The notes beneath the pieces were generated by a model. The model did no database searches. It was given only the letters and a program-made list of their open reading frames with translations, and was not told the origin of the DNA. From an uncultured Alphaproteobacteria bacterium (GTDB taxonomy: Bacteria > Pseudomonadota > Alphaproteobacteria > HIMB59 > GCA-002718135): a DNA stretch of 23,668 nucleotides. This document shows positions 7,811-15,781 of the stretch, in pieces. Both the position numbers and the translations under genes were made by a program. Position 1 is the first letter of the stretch, and each line of letters starts with the position of its first letter. The stretch is taken from the NCBI GenBank assembly GCA_902613275.1, contig CACMGM010000012.1, positions 1 through 23,668 of the forward strand. The letters are read 5' to 3'.

Positions 7811-8110
7811 ATGACAAAGAAAATAACTTTTTCAGCTTTTGGTAGAGATTCATATTATCACAGAGATTGGTTCAAAAAAAACGGTTTCAAATTTGATAGA
7901 AGTTCTAGAAAATGGACTGTAGAAAATTTACCAATAGATAATGCTGAAGAATTTGCCAGTTATTGTAGGAAATACGGTTTAACATTTGAACGATCTGATA
8001 GAATGATTACAGAATTTGATTATGCAGATTATCTTTGGGATGGAAGAAGAGATGAATTTATGAAACCTTCTGAAAATATTGAAATTCCACAACCAAAAAA
8101 TAAAATCTAA
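7811..8110 (+). CDS. Small protein with a K/R-D-x-x-K-x-x-G-F-x-F-D...W motif, unknown function
   Basis: A soluble, charged 99-residue protein with no signal peptide or membrane segment. I do not recognise a named function. Residues about 17-37 (HRDWFKKNGFKFDRSSRKW) follow the pattern of the small module found in DUF5710-like proteins and some DNA-processing enzymes, where K-D-x-x-K-x-x-G-x-x-W/F-D is followed by x-K-x-W. A helix, DNAEEFASYCRKYG, follows and the C-terminus (about 75-99) looks disordered. The likeness is by eye only. Its stop lies 3 bp before the EamA transporter start, so the two are probably co-transcribed, with a promoter in the 108-bp gap shared divergently with the rhodanese gene. 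Confidence 0.75.
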   Translation: MTKKITFSAFGRDSYYHRDWFKKNGFKFDRSSRKWTVENLPIDNAEEFASYCRKYGLTFERSDRMITEFDYADYLWDGRRDEFMKPSENIEIPQPKNKI

Positions 8111-8113
8111 TTT

Positions 8114-9031
8114 TTGCTAAATAAATTACTATCAAATAATTTAATACTTCTTATAATTTTAGCTGCTATTTGGGGATCTTCTTTTTTTGTTATTAAAATT
8201 TGTCTGTCTAGTTTTACACCTACAAGTATTGCTTCCTTAAGGTTAATAATAGCATCAATTTTCTTAATTATTTTATATTATTCATATAACAAACATCCTA
8301 AATTAAATCTCGATTTAGTAATAATTCTTTCTTTTATAGGCATTACTGGAAATTTTTTACCATTCTATCTGATTAGTTGGGCTGAACAATACATTCCTTC
8401 TTCTACCGCAGGGTTATTAATGTCAGTTGGTCCCTTAATAACATTACTAATGTCTCATGTTTTAACTTCAGACGATAAGTTTACTTGGATTAAATTTTTA
8501 TCAATTATTATAGGTTTTGTAGGTATTATTTTTATTTTAGATATTAGTAAATTTAATTTTCAAGATGAAAACTACATTAGTACTTTAGCAAAAATTTTTG
8601 TCATTATAGCAGCATTTGGCTACATGATTTCAAATATTGCTGCTTATAATAAATTAAAGAAATTAAGCCCTATTTCAATTACTACTTTTGCTACATTGTT
8701 TGGAGCGATAATATCATTACCATTTTTATTCTATGATTTTATTAATTATGAGATTAATATTAATAAAATTTCTTTAATTTCTATTCTTTATTTAGGTGTT
8801 TTCCCAACAGCTATTGCATTTCATATGCGCTATCATTTAGTTAAACAATCTGGTCCCGTTTTCTTATCTTATGTTGCTTATTTAATTCCTGTTTTTGCTT
8901 TAATATGGGGATTCATATTTCTATCTGAACAAATAATAATCAGTTCTGTAGTTGGGATTATTTTAGTTTTTATTGGTCTGTTTGTGAGGCAAAAAAATTC
9001 AATGAGTAAAATATCCGTAAAAAACATATAA
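8114..9031 (+). CDS. EamA/DMT-family exporter
   Basis: Inner-membrane transporter of the drug/metabolite superfamily, 305 residues, about ten membrane segments in two EamA repeats. The first repeat opens with LAAIWGSSFFVIK (about 17-29), the usual EamA signature, and the second begins near residue 150. The start is TTG 8114, three bases after the upstream stop. No Shine-Dalgarno sequence is visible, and the first internal ATG comes only after the first repeat has begun, so TTG with translational coupling is the best choice. Members export amino acids, metabolites or purines; specificity cannot be read here. Confidence 0.88.
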   Translation: MLNKLLSNNLILLIILAAIWGSSFFVIKICLSSFTPTSIASLRLIIASIFLIILYYSYNKHPKLNLDLVIILSFIGITGNFLPFYLISWAEQYIPSSTAGLLMSVGPLITLLMSHVLTSDDKFTWIKFLSIIIGFVGIIFILDISKFNFQDENYISTLAKIFVIIAAFGYMISNIAAYNKLKKLSPISITTFATLFGAIISLPFLFYDFINYEININKISLISILYLGVFPTAIAFHMRYHLVKQSGPVFLSYVAYLIPVFALIWGFIFLSEQIIISSVVGIILVFIGLFVRQKNSMSKISVKNI

Positions 9032-9085
9032 TACTAATAAAACAGCAATAAAAATAGACACATTTTTAAAGTTAAAGTATTTCAT

Positions 9086-9113
9086 TTGTAGTTGATATTT
9101 AATTTTTTATAGT
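9086..9113 (+). promoter_or_regulatory. Candidate promoter of the trpB-DUF1015-serC-serA run
   Basis: A TTGTAG box (9086-9091) lies 16 bp from a TATAGT box (9108-9113), which would start transcription near 9120, just ahead of the trpB ATG at 9130. The -10 match is five of six, the -35 only three of six. The 98-bp gap after the EamA gene must hold whatever drives this operon unless transcription reads through. No attenuator, leader peptide or riboswitch-like fold was recognised in the gap. Confidence 0.3.
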
Positions 9114-9129
9114 CCAATATACTTTTATT

Positions 9130-10494
9130 ATGAGCGACTCAATTAAATACTTACTTGAAGAAAATAAAGCACCAAAGTTTTGGTATAATATCAATGCAGA
9201 CTTACCAAGTCCACCACCACCTCCCTTACATCCTGGAACTAAACAACCTGCAGGTCCTGATGACTTTGCTCCTTTATTTCCAATGGGTCTAATAATGCAG
9301 GAGGTTTCTACTGAAAGAGAAATAGAAATACCTGAGCCAGTAAGAGAAGTTTATAAACAATGGAGACCCTCTCCATTATTTCGAGCAAGAAGATTAGAAA
9401 AATTTTTAGATACACCAGCTAAAATTTATTATAAATATGAAGGTGTTAGTCCTACTGGAAGTCACAAACCAAATACTGCGGTCCCTCAAGCATTTTTTAA
9501 TAAAGAAGAGGGAATAAGTAAAATTTTTACTGAGACAGGTGCTGGCCAATGGGGTAGTTCACTAGCGTATGCAGGTCAAATTTTTGGAATAGATATTGAG
9601 GTTTTTATGGTTAAGGTTAGCTTTGATCATAAACCATATAGAAAATTAATGATGCAAACTTTTGGGGCTAACTGTCATCCTAGTCCATCTAATTTAACTG
9701 ATTTCGGTAAAAAGTTATTATCAGAAAATCCCGACAACCCTGGTAGTTTAGGAATAGCTATATCAGAAGCAATAGAAGCAACTGTTAAAAGTGGAGGCAA
9801 AGCAAAATACTCACTTGGCAGTGTTTTAGGTCATGTTTTAATGCATCAAACTATAAATGGTAATGAAGCTATTATGCAAATGGAGATGGCTGGAGATTAT
9901 CCTGATATAATTGTTGGCTGCACAGGTGGTGGTAGTAATCTTTCTGGATTAATGTTTCCATTTTTAGGGCAACAGTTAAGAGGTGGTCAAAAAATTGATA
10001 TAATTGGTTGCGAGCCTGCATCATGTCCTTCATTTACTAAGGGTAAGTATGCTTATGATCATGGTGATATGGCAAAAATGACTCCATTAATTAAAATGCA
10101 TACTCTTGGATCTGATTTCTTACCACCGGCTAATCACTCTGGCGGATTAAGATACCATGGTATGTCTTATCATTTAAGCCATTTATATGAATTAGGTTTA
10201 ATGAGAGCAAAGGCTTACGGACAAAAAGATTGTTTTGAAGCTGGTTTAACTTTTGCAAAACAAGAAGGAATTATTCCTGCTCCTGAAGGAAACCATGCAA
10301 TAAAAGGGGCTATTGATGCAGCTTTAGAATGTAAAGAAAAAGGTGAGTCAAAAACTATTCTCTTTAATTTATGTGGTCATGGATATTTTGATATGTCAGC
10401 TTATGATGATTATCTAAATGGATCAATGGCTGATGATGTTATTGATGATGATGGAATAGGTAAATCTATTTCTCAAATACCAGAAGTAGCATAA
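9130..10494 (+). CDS. trpB: Tryptophan synthase beta-like enzyme, TrpB2 class
   Basis: PLP enzyme joining indole to a serine-derived aminoacrylate to give tryptophan. The 454 residues exceed classical TrpB1 (about 400) and show TrpB2 features: a long proline-rich N-terminal extension (PSPPPPPLHPG, 26-36), the PLP-lysine motif GSHKPNTA (110-117, Lys113) instead of GAHKIN, ETGAGQWG (135-142) where TrpB1 has GQHG, and CGHGYFD (415-421) near the C-terminus. The phosphate loop GCTGGGSN (263-270) is intact. TrpB2 proteins do not form the classical complex with TrpA, and work on this class reports O-phospho-L-serine as the preferred substrate. The neighbours serC and serA make phosphoserine, which fits. 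No trpA is in the window. Confidence 0.9.
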   Translation: MSDSIKYLLEENKAPKFWYNINADLPSPPPPPLHPGTKQPAGPDDFAPLFPMGLIMQEVSTEREIEIPEPVREVYKQWRPSPLFRARRLEKFLDTPAKIYYKYEGVSPTGSHKPNTAVPQAFFNKEEGISKIFTETGAGQWGSSLAYAGQIFGIDIEVFMVKVSFDHKPYRKLMMQTFGANCHPSPSNLTDFGKKLLSENPDNPGSLGIAISEAIEATVKSGGKAKYSLGSVLGHVLMHQTINGNEAIMQMEMAGDYPDIIVGCTGGGSNLSGLMFPFLGQQLRGGQKIDIIGCEPASCPSFTKGKYAYDHGDMAKMTPLIKMHTLGSDFLPPANHSGGLRYHGMSYHLSHLYELGLMRAKAYGQKDCFEAGLTFAKQEGIIPAPEGNHAIKGAIDAALECKEKGESKTILFNLCGHGYFDMSAYDDYLNGSMADDVIDDDGIGKSISQIPEVA

Positions 10495-10540
10495 TTTAAG
10501 TTTAAATTTTTTTTTATTTAATTAAAGGTGTTTCTTTATT

Positions 10541-11755
10541 ATGGTTGAAATTAAACCTTTTAAAGGAACACGCCCTTATAACGAAGATGCAAAAAATTTA
10601 ATTGCTCCTTCTACTGATCATTTAAGTATTGAAAATATAGAAATATTTAAAAAAAATAATTATTGGAATTACTTAAAAATTTTGAATCCTGTTGGGCAAT
10701 TAAAAGAAGCAGACACTCTTTTAGAAGCAAAATCGCATTTTAAAGAAATGAAAGAAAATTATGTAATTAAAAAAGATAAAGAATTATTTTATTATATTTA
10801 TCAAATTGAATTTCAAGGCCATACTCAACTAGGATTTTTATCTCTTTCTAAAATCTCAGATTTTGTAGATGAAAAAATTAAATCACATGAAAAAATATAC
10901 GAGACAAGGATGAGAGAAAGAGCAGAGCAAATGTTAAACATAAAAACACAAATCGGTCCTATCTATGTAGTATATAAAAAAAATAATAAGATAAAAGATT
11001 TGTTATCCTCTATTATATCAAATACTCCAGACTATGACTTTGAGAGCTTCGATAAATCTATTCATAAACTATGGTGTATTTCTGATCGATCTTTTATCGA
11101 AAACTTATCTTCTGTTTTTATAAATGAAGTAGATAATTTTTATATTGCAGATGGACATCATAGAATGGGTGCAATGAAAATTATTGGAGATTTAAATTAT
11201 AATAAAAATATTTTGCAGGAAGATTTTATGATAGCGGCGTTTCCAAGTGATGAAGCTAAAATATTTGATTATAATAGAGTTGTTAAAGATTTAAATGGTT
11301 TGAGTGAAGGAAAGTTTTTAGACATTCTTTCTGAAAACTTCGAAATAAAAAATGAAAAAAATCCATTTAAACCTCAATCAAATAAACAATTTGGAATGTA
11401 TCATGAAAAAAAGTGGTATTCATTGTATTTTAAAACTGAATTAAAAACTGATAATTTTGTTGATACACTAGATATTAATATTTTAAACAATTTCGTTTTC
11501 AAAAAACATTTAAATATTTTTGATGTTAATAATGATGAAAGAATAAGATTTATTGCCGGATGCCATGGTTTGGAAGCTTTAGAAAAAAAAGTTGATGAAA
11601 ATAATGATAGTGTGGCATTTTCTATCTTCCCATCTTCAATAAGTGATGTTATTAGTGTCGCGAATAAAAATTTGACTATGCCTCCTAAATCAACATGGTT
11701 TGACCCAAAACCTTTAGATGGCTTAGTAGTTTATGAGTTTGAAAAAAGTATATGA
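10541..11755 (+). CDS. DUF1015 family protein with DGHHR motif, possible serine/phosphoserine enzyme
   Basis: A soluble 404-residue protein of the DUF1015 (COG4198) family. Visible family marks are the opening IKPFKGTRP (4-12), a HEKIYETRMRERAEQML segment (about 116-132) and IADGHHRMGAM (202-212). The DGHHR motif recalls the ParB/sulfiredoxin-fold serine kinases SerK and SbnI, which interconvert serine and O-phosphoserine. I infer, but cannot show, a related activity here. DUF1015 genes are repeatedly seen beside serA/serC in other bacteria (from memory), and here the gene sits between trpB and serC, with no serB phosphatase in the run. An AAAGGTG ribosome binding site (about 10525-10531) precedes ATG 10541; the stop overlaps the serC start (ATGA at 11752). 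Confidence 0.85.
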   Translation: MVEIKPFKGTRPYNEDAKNLIAPSTDHLSIENIEIFKKNNYWNYLKILNPVGQLKEADTLLEAKSHFKEMKENYVIKKDKELFYYIYQIEFQGHTQLGFLSLSKISDFVDEKIKSHEKIYETRMRERAEQMLNIKTQIGPIYVVYKKNNKIKDLLSSIISNTPDYDFESFDKSIHKLWCISDRSFIENLSSVFINEVDNFYIADGHHRMGAMKIIGDLNYNKNILQEDFMIAAFPSDEAKIFDYNRVVKDLNGLSEGKFLDILSENFEIKNEKNPFKPQSNKQFGMYHEKKWYSLYFKTELKTDNFVDTLDINILNNFVFKKHLNIFDVNNDERIRFIAGCHGLEALEKKVDENNDSVAFSIFPSSISDVISVANKNLTMPPKSTWFDPKPLDGLVVYEFEKSI

Positions 11756-12915
11756 ATAAGCCTAATACTAAACCTAACAATCCAAACTTTTCAAGTGGCC
11801 CAACCTCAAAAAGACCAGGTTGGGACATATCTGTTTTGAGTAATGCTTTAACTGGTAGATCACATAGATCTGTTGAATGTAAAGCAAGATTAAAAGAGGC
11901 AATAGATAAATCAAAAGATATTCTAAAATTACCTGATGATTATTTATTGGGTATAATGCCTGGATCAAATACTGGTGCTTTAGAAGCAGCTATGTGGTGC
12001 CTATTAGGTAAAACGGGAGTTGATATTCTTGCATGGGAAAATTTTGGTAAAGACTGGGTTATAGATGCAATTAGTGAACTAAAATTAGATAATTTAAATA
12101 TTCATGAAGAAGACTATGGCAAACTACCTGACCTAAGCAAAGTCAATTTTGATAATGATGTTATCTTTACTTGGAACGGAACAACATCTGGTGTCAAAGT
12201 TCCTAATGGAGATTGGATACCTGATGACAGAAAAGGACTAACCATCTGTGATGCCACTTCAGCAATCTTTGGCATGCCTATAGATTATAATAAATGTGAT
12301 GTTATAACTTGGTCTTGGCAAAAGATACTTGGAGGAGAGGCTGCTCATGGAATGATAGCAATTTCTCCACGCGTTGTTGAAAGATTAGAAAGTTTTAAAC
12401 CTAGTTGGCCAGTACCAAAATTATTTAGATTAGCTGAAAATAAGAAATTAATAAAAGGTATATTCGAAGGAAACACAATAAATACTCCGTCAATGATATG
12501 TGTTGAAGATATCATTGATTCATTAAATTGGGTCTCTTCTCAAGGTGGTTTAGATTCATTAATTTCTAAATCCCAGAATTCTTTACAAAAAATTAGAGAA
12601 TGGATTAATGAGAGAGATTGGGTCACTTTTTTATCTGAAATTAAAGATGATAATTATATCTCAAATACTGGAATAACTTTTAAAATTATTGAAGACTGGT
12701 TTACAAATAAAGATGAAAGCGGTCAAAGAACTGTAATGGCTGATATATGTAAATTACTTTCTGAAAATAATGTTGGATTTGATTGTAATGGATATCCTAA
12801 AGCACCACCTTCTTTTAGAATATGGGCTGGAGGCACGGTTCAAACTTCAGATGTAGAATTAGTTTTACCTTGGATTGATTGGGCTTATTCAGAAATTAAA
12901 TCTAAACATGCATAA
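11752..12915 (+). CDS. serC: Phosphoserine aminotransferase, SerC type 2
   Basis: Cytoplasmic PLP enzyme (EC 2.6.1.52) converting 3-phosphohydroxypyruvate and glutamate to O-phosphoserine and 2-oxoglutarate. The 387 residues match the alphaproteobacterial/methanosarcinal subgroup. The N-terminal PNFSSGPTSKRPGWD (11-25), GRSHRS (35-40), the DATSAIFGMPID segment (167-178) and the PLP lysine in WSWQKILGGE (Lys191) are all visible. It begins at ATG 11752 within the DUF1015 stop, and its own stop overlaps the serA start, so three genes in a row are translationally coupled. The same enzyme can act in vitamin B6 synthesis, but the serA neighbour points to serine/phosphoserine. Confidence 0.93.
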   Translation: MNKPNTKPNNPNFSSGPTSKRPGWDISVLSNALTGRSHRSVECKARLKEAIDKSKDILKLPDDYLLGIMPGSNTGALEAAMWCLLGKTGVDILAWENFGKDWVIDAISELKLDNLNIHEEDYGKLPDLSKVNFDNDVIFTWNGTTSGVKVPNGDWIPDDRKGLTICDATSAIFGMPIDYNKCDVITWSWQKILGGEAAHGMIAISPRVVERLESFKPSWPVPKLFRLAENKKLIKGIFEGNTINTPSMICVEDIIDSLNWVSSQGGLDSLISKSQNSLQKIREWINERDWVTFLSEIKDDNYISNTGITFKIIEDWFTNKDESGQRTVMADICKLLSENNVGFDCNGYPKAPPSFRIWAGGTVQTSDVELVLPWIDWAYSEIKSKHA

Positions 12916-13846
12916 AGTACTAATATCAGATTCACTAGATAATATTGCATCTGAAATTTTAATAAAGAATAACATTTCAGTTGATACAAAAACAAACTTA
13001 TCACCTGAAGAATTAAAAAAAATCATTGATAACTATGATGGTTTAATCATTCGTTCTGCAACTAAAGTGCGAAAAGATTTAATTGATTCTCTTTCAAATT
13101 TAAAAATTATAGGTAGGGCAGGAGCAGGAGTAGATAATGTTGATGTGGAAGCTGCTATAAATAAAAATATTATCGTAATGAATACTCCAGGAGGAAATAC
13201 AAATGCTACAGCAGAACACACAATTGGTTTAATTTTTGCATTACAAAGAAAAATTACTGTTGCCAATGAGACAACTCATAAGGGTCTTTGGGAAAAAAAG
13301 AAATTAAAAGGAAATGAAATTAAAGGGAAGAAAATTGGTATCGTAGGTTTTGGTAACGTAGGTAAAAGAGTTGCAGAAATATCTAATGTCTTGGGAATGC
13401 ATGTTTCAATATTTTCTTCATACTTTGAAACAATTAAGGATAACTATCCTGAATATAATTCTTGTTCTATCAATGAGATTATTAAAGATTCAGATATAAT
13501 TTCTTTTCACTGTAAACCCAATAAAGATGGCAACCCGATTATGAATAAAAATCATTTATCACTAATGAAAAAAAATTGCATCATTATCAATACCGCAAGA
13601 GGTAACTTAGTTGATGAAGATGACCTTAAAAATGCTCTAGAAAAAAATGAAATTAAAGGTGCAGCGTTAGATGTGTTTAAAAATGAGCCTTTAGAAGAAA
13701 GTGGTTTTTATAATTTAGATAATATAATTTTAACTCCACATATTGCTGCATCAACTGATGAAGCTCAAATAATAGTAGCAGAAATGGTTGCTAATCAATT
13801 TGTTGAATTTTTTAATAATAAAAAAATTATAAATTCAGTTACTTAA
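12908..13846 (+). CDS. serA: D-3-phosphoglycerate dehydrogenase, short form
   Basis: NAD-dependent oxidation of 3-phosphoglycerate to 3-phosphohydroxypyruvate (EC 1.1.1.95), entry to the phosphoserine pathway. I chose ATG 12908 (312 residues), where the protein opens with HKVLISDSL as in SerA. A longer frame from TTG 12875 would add 11 residues lying entirely inside serC. The NAD loop GFGNVG is at 147-152 and the catalytic set is Arg231 (NTARGNLVDE), Glu260 and His278 (PHIAAS). It lacks the C-terminal ASB and ACT domains of the approximately 530-residue alphaproteobacterial form, so serine feedback inhibition is not expected. It overlaps serC by 8 bp and the convergent htpG by 8 bp. A related 2-hydroxyacid dehydrogenase is possible, but the serC neighbour supports SerA. 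Confidence 0.9.
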   Translation: MHKVLISDSLDNIASEILIKNNISVDTKTNLSPEELKKIIDNYDGLIIRSATKVRKDLIDSLSNLKIIGRAGAGVDNVDVEAAINKNIIVMNTPGGNTNATAEHTIGLIFALQRKITVANETTHKGLWEKKKLKGNEIKGKKIGIVGFGNVGKRVAEISNVLGMHVSIFSSYFETIKDNYPEYNSCSINEIIKDSDIISFHCKPNKDGNPIMNKNHLSLMKKNCIIINTARGNLVDEDDLKNALEKNEIKGAALDVFKNEPLEESGFYNLDNIILTPHIAASTDEAQIIVAEMVANQFVEFFNNKKIINSVT

Positions 13847-15698
13847 TAAAAATTTCAGTTAAATTTTCTAGGTAAGCTGACGGATTTGAGAGAATATTTC
13901 CATCTAAGATATTAGCTTGATCTAAAAGTAAATTTGAAGCTTTTTTATGGTTAATTTTTGTTAAATTTTCAGATAAATTTACTATCATTGGGTGATTAGG
14001 ATTAATCTCAAGTATTTTTTTTGAAACTGGGGTTTTTTGATTATGCATTTTCATCAGTTTTTCCATATTTATATCCATCCCAGCTTCTTCAGCAACAAGG
14101 AGAATTGGGCTTTTAGTTAGTCTTTCAGATACAATAACATCAGAGATAGTTTCTTTTAGTTCTGTTTTAAGTATGTTAATTAAATCATTGATTTTACTAT
14201 CTATTTCTTTTTTAATATCATCTTTTTTATTTGATTCCTCACCAACTTTTGAAACGTCAACCTTGCCCTTTGATATTGATTTAAATTCAAAGTCTTTAAA
14301 TTTATTTACATTTTGTATCCAAAATTCATCAACTGCATCAACCATAAACAACACTGGTATTTTTTTGTCATTGAAAACCTCTAATTGAGGGGAGTTTTTA
14401 ATGTGATCTTTATCAGTATTAGCAAAATAATATATTTCTTTTTGATCTTTAACCATCAATTTAATGTATTCCTCAAGCGATATTTTTTTTTCGTTTAAAG
14501 AATTTTCCAACCTTAATAAAGGAAGTATTTTTTCATGATGATCATTATGTTCGTATAATCCTTCTTTCAGAACTGGACCAAAATTATTCCAAAACATTTC
14601 AAATTTATCTTTTTCTTTTTTTGCTAAACTATCAATCTCACTTAAAATTTTGTTAGTGATACCTTTTTTTATTTTTGTAATAATTGGATTATTTTGGAGC
14701 ATTTCTCTACTTATATTGAGAGAAATATCTTGAGAGTCTACTACTCCTGGAATGAAACGCAGCCAGCTAGGAATTATATCTTCACAATCATCAGTAATAA
14801 AAACTTTTTGAACATATAATTTTATTTTATTTTTCTTATCAGCGTTAAATAAGTCCATAGGTTGGTTAGTTGGAAAATAGAGTAAGGCTTTATAACTAAT
14901 TACACCTTCGGCATTATAGTGAATAGTTTTTAAAGGATCATCGAAGTTAAATGAAATATTATTATAAAATTGCTTATAATCTTCCTCTTTTATATCCTTC
15001 TTTTCTTTCAACCATAATGGACTACCTTCATTTATTTTTTCTTCTTTTTCTTTATCATCAAGGTCCTTAAGATATATTGGAAAAGGAATATAATTTGAGT
15101 ATTTAGTTATTATTGATCTTAAACGAAAAGAATCTAAGAATTCATCAGCATCCTTTTTAATATTCAGCGTAATGCATGTTCCTCTTTTATCTTTCTTAGC
15201 TTCTTCAATGGTATAACTATCTTTTCCATTAGACGACCAAAGATTTGTTTCTTCATTTTCAGCATCTTTAGAAAGCACTTCAACATTATCTGAAACCATG
15301 TATGAGGAATAAAAACCAACACCAAACTGTCCAATTGCAGAAATATCATTACTTTTTTTACTTTTTATTGCTTCAATAAATTTACTGGTACCTGATCTTG
15401 CAATAGTTCCTAAATTATCTATAAGTTCATTTTTAGACATTCCAATTCCATTATCCTCAATCTCAATAATTTTATTCTTTTTAGAAACTCGGATATTAAT
15501 TTTTAAATCTTTTTCATTTTTTAGAAGATTTTTCTTCGAAAGTGATTGATATCTTAGTTTTTCACAAGCATCTGCAGAGTTAGATATTAGCTCTCTTAGA
15601 AATATTTCTCTTTCACTATAAAGAGAATTAGCAACAAGATCTAAAAGCTTACTAACTTCAGCTTGAAATGTTAAATTTTCTTTAGTTTTTTCTGCCAT
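13839..15698 (-). CDS. htpG: Hsp90 chaperone HtpG
   Basis: Cytoplasmic ATP-dependent chaperone of 619 residues, the normal bacterial length with N-terminal ATPase, middle and dimerisation domains. The GHKL ATP-pocket motifs are clear: REIFLRELISNSADACEKL (about 31-49), DNGIGMSKNELIDNLGTIA (about 77-95) and GQFGVGFYSSYMV (about 122-134). The middle-domain catalytic-loop stretch DSQDISLNISREMLQ is also present. No eukaryote-type MEEVD tail, as expected. It is transcribed towards serA, with the last 8 bp overlapping. The 83-bp upstream gap is shared with the divergent lipoprotein gene; I looked for an RpoH-type heat-shock promoter (CTTG..) on this strand and found none that convinces. Confidence 0.97.
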   Translation of the reverse strand: MAEKTKENLTFQAEVSKLLDLVANSLYSEREIFLRELISNSADACEKLRYQSLSKKNLLKNEKDLKINIRVSKKNKIIEIEDNGIGMSKNELIDNLGTIARSGTSKFIEAIKSKKSNDISAIGQFGVGFYSSYMVSDNVEVLSKDAENEETNLWSSNGKDSYTIEEAKKDKRGTCITLNIKKDADEFLDSFRLRSIITKYSNYIPFPIYLKDLDDKEKEEKINEGSPLWLKEKKDIKEEDYKQFYNNISFNFDDPLKTIHYNAEGVISYKALLYFPTNQPMDLFNADKKNKIKLYVQKVFITDDCEDIIPSWLRFIPGVVDSQDISLNISREMLQNNPIITKIKKGITNKILSEIDSLAKKEKDKFEMFWNNFGPVLKEGLYEHNDHHEKILPLLRLENSLNEKKISLEEYIKLMVKDQKEIYYFANTDKDHIKNSPQLEVFNDKKIPVLFMVDAVDEFWIQNVNKFKDFEFKSISKGKVDVSKVGEESNKKDDIKKEIDSKINDLINILKTELKETISDVIVSERLTKSPILLVAEEAGMDINMEKLMKMHNQKTPVSKKILEINPNHPMIVNLSENLTKINHKKASNLLLDQANILDGNILSNPSAYLENLTEIFIK

Positions 15699-15700
15699 TT

Positions 15701-15728
15701 TTCAGATTTAAGCATTCATATCTATAAT
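15701..15728 (+). promoter_or_regulatory. Candidate promoter for the transglycosylase-amidohydrolase genes
   Basis: TTCAGA (15701-15706), 16 bp, then a perfect TATAAT (15723-15728), giving a predicted start near 15735 and a leader of about 47 bases before ATG 15782. It lies in the 83-bp gap between htpG and the lipoprotein gene. AT-rich sequence makes chance matches common, but the perfect -10 box and the position support it. Confidence 0.38.
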
Positions 15729-15781
15729 TCAATAGTAAGCAATAATTTTTTGCCACATTTAAGATTATATATGTAAAAGTT

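Noticed and set aside
9032..9129. Possible tryptophan attenuator or riboswitch upstream of trpB
   Set aside because: No leader ORF with Trp codons, no competing stems and no known riboswitch core could be seen in the 98-bp gap.
10495..10524. AATTTAAGTTTAAATT followed by a T-run, terminator-like, between trpB and the DUF1015 gene
   Set aside because: The stem would be all A-T with a two-base loop and is not stable; such motifs are expected by chance in this composition, so the genes are treated as one operon.
12875..12907. Upstream TTG extension of serA
   Set aside because: The 11 added residues lie in the serC coding region and do not match SerA N-termini; ATG 12908 places the HKVLISD strand correctly.
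15699..15781. RpoH heat-shock promoter for htpG
   Set aside because: No CTTG-type -35 box with a suitable -10 box was found on the - strand in the short upstream gap; AT-rich near matches are not convincing.
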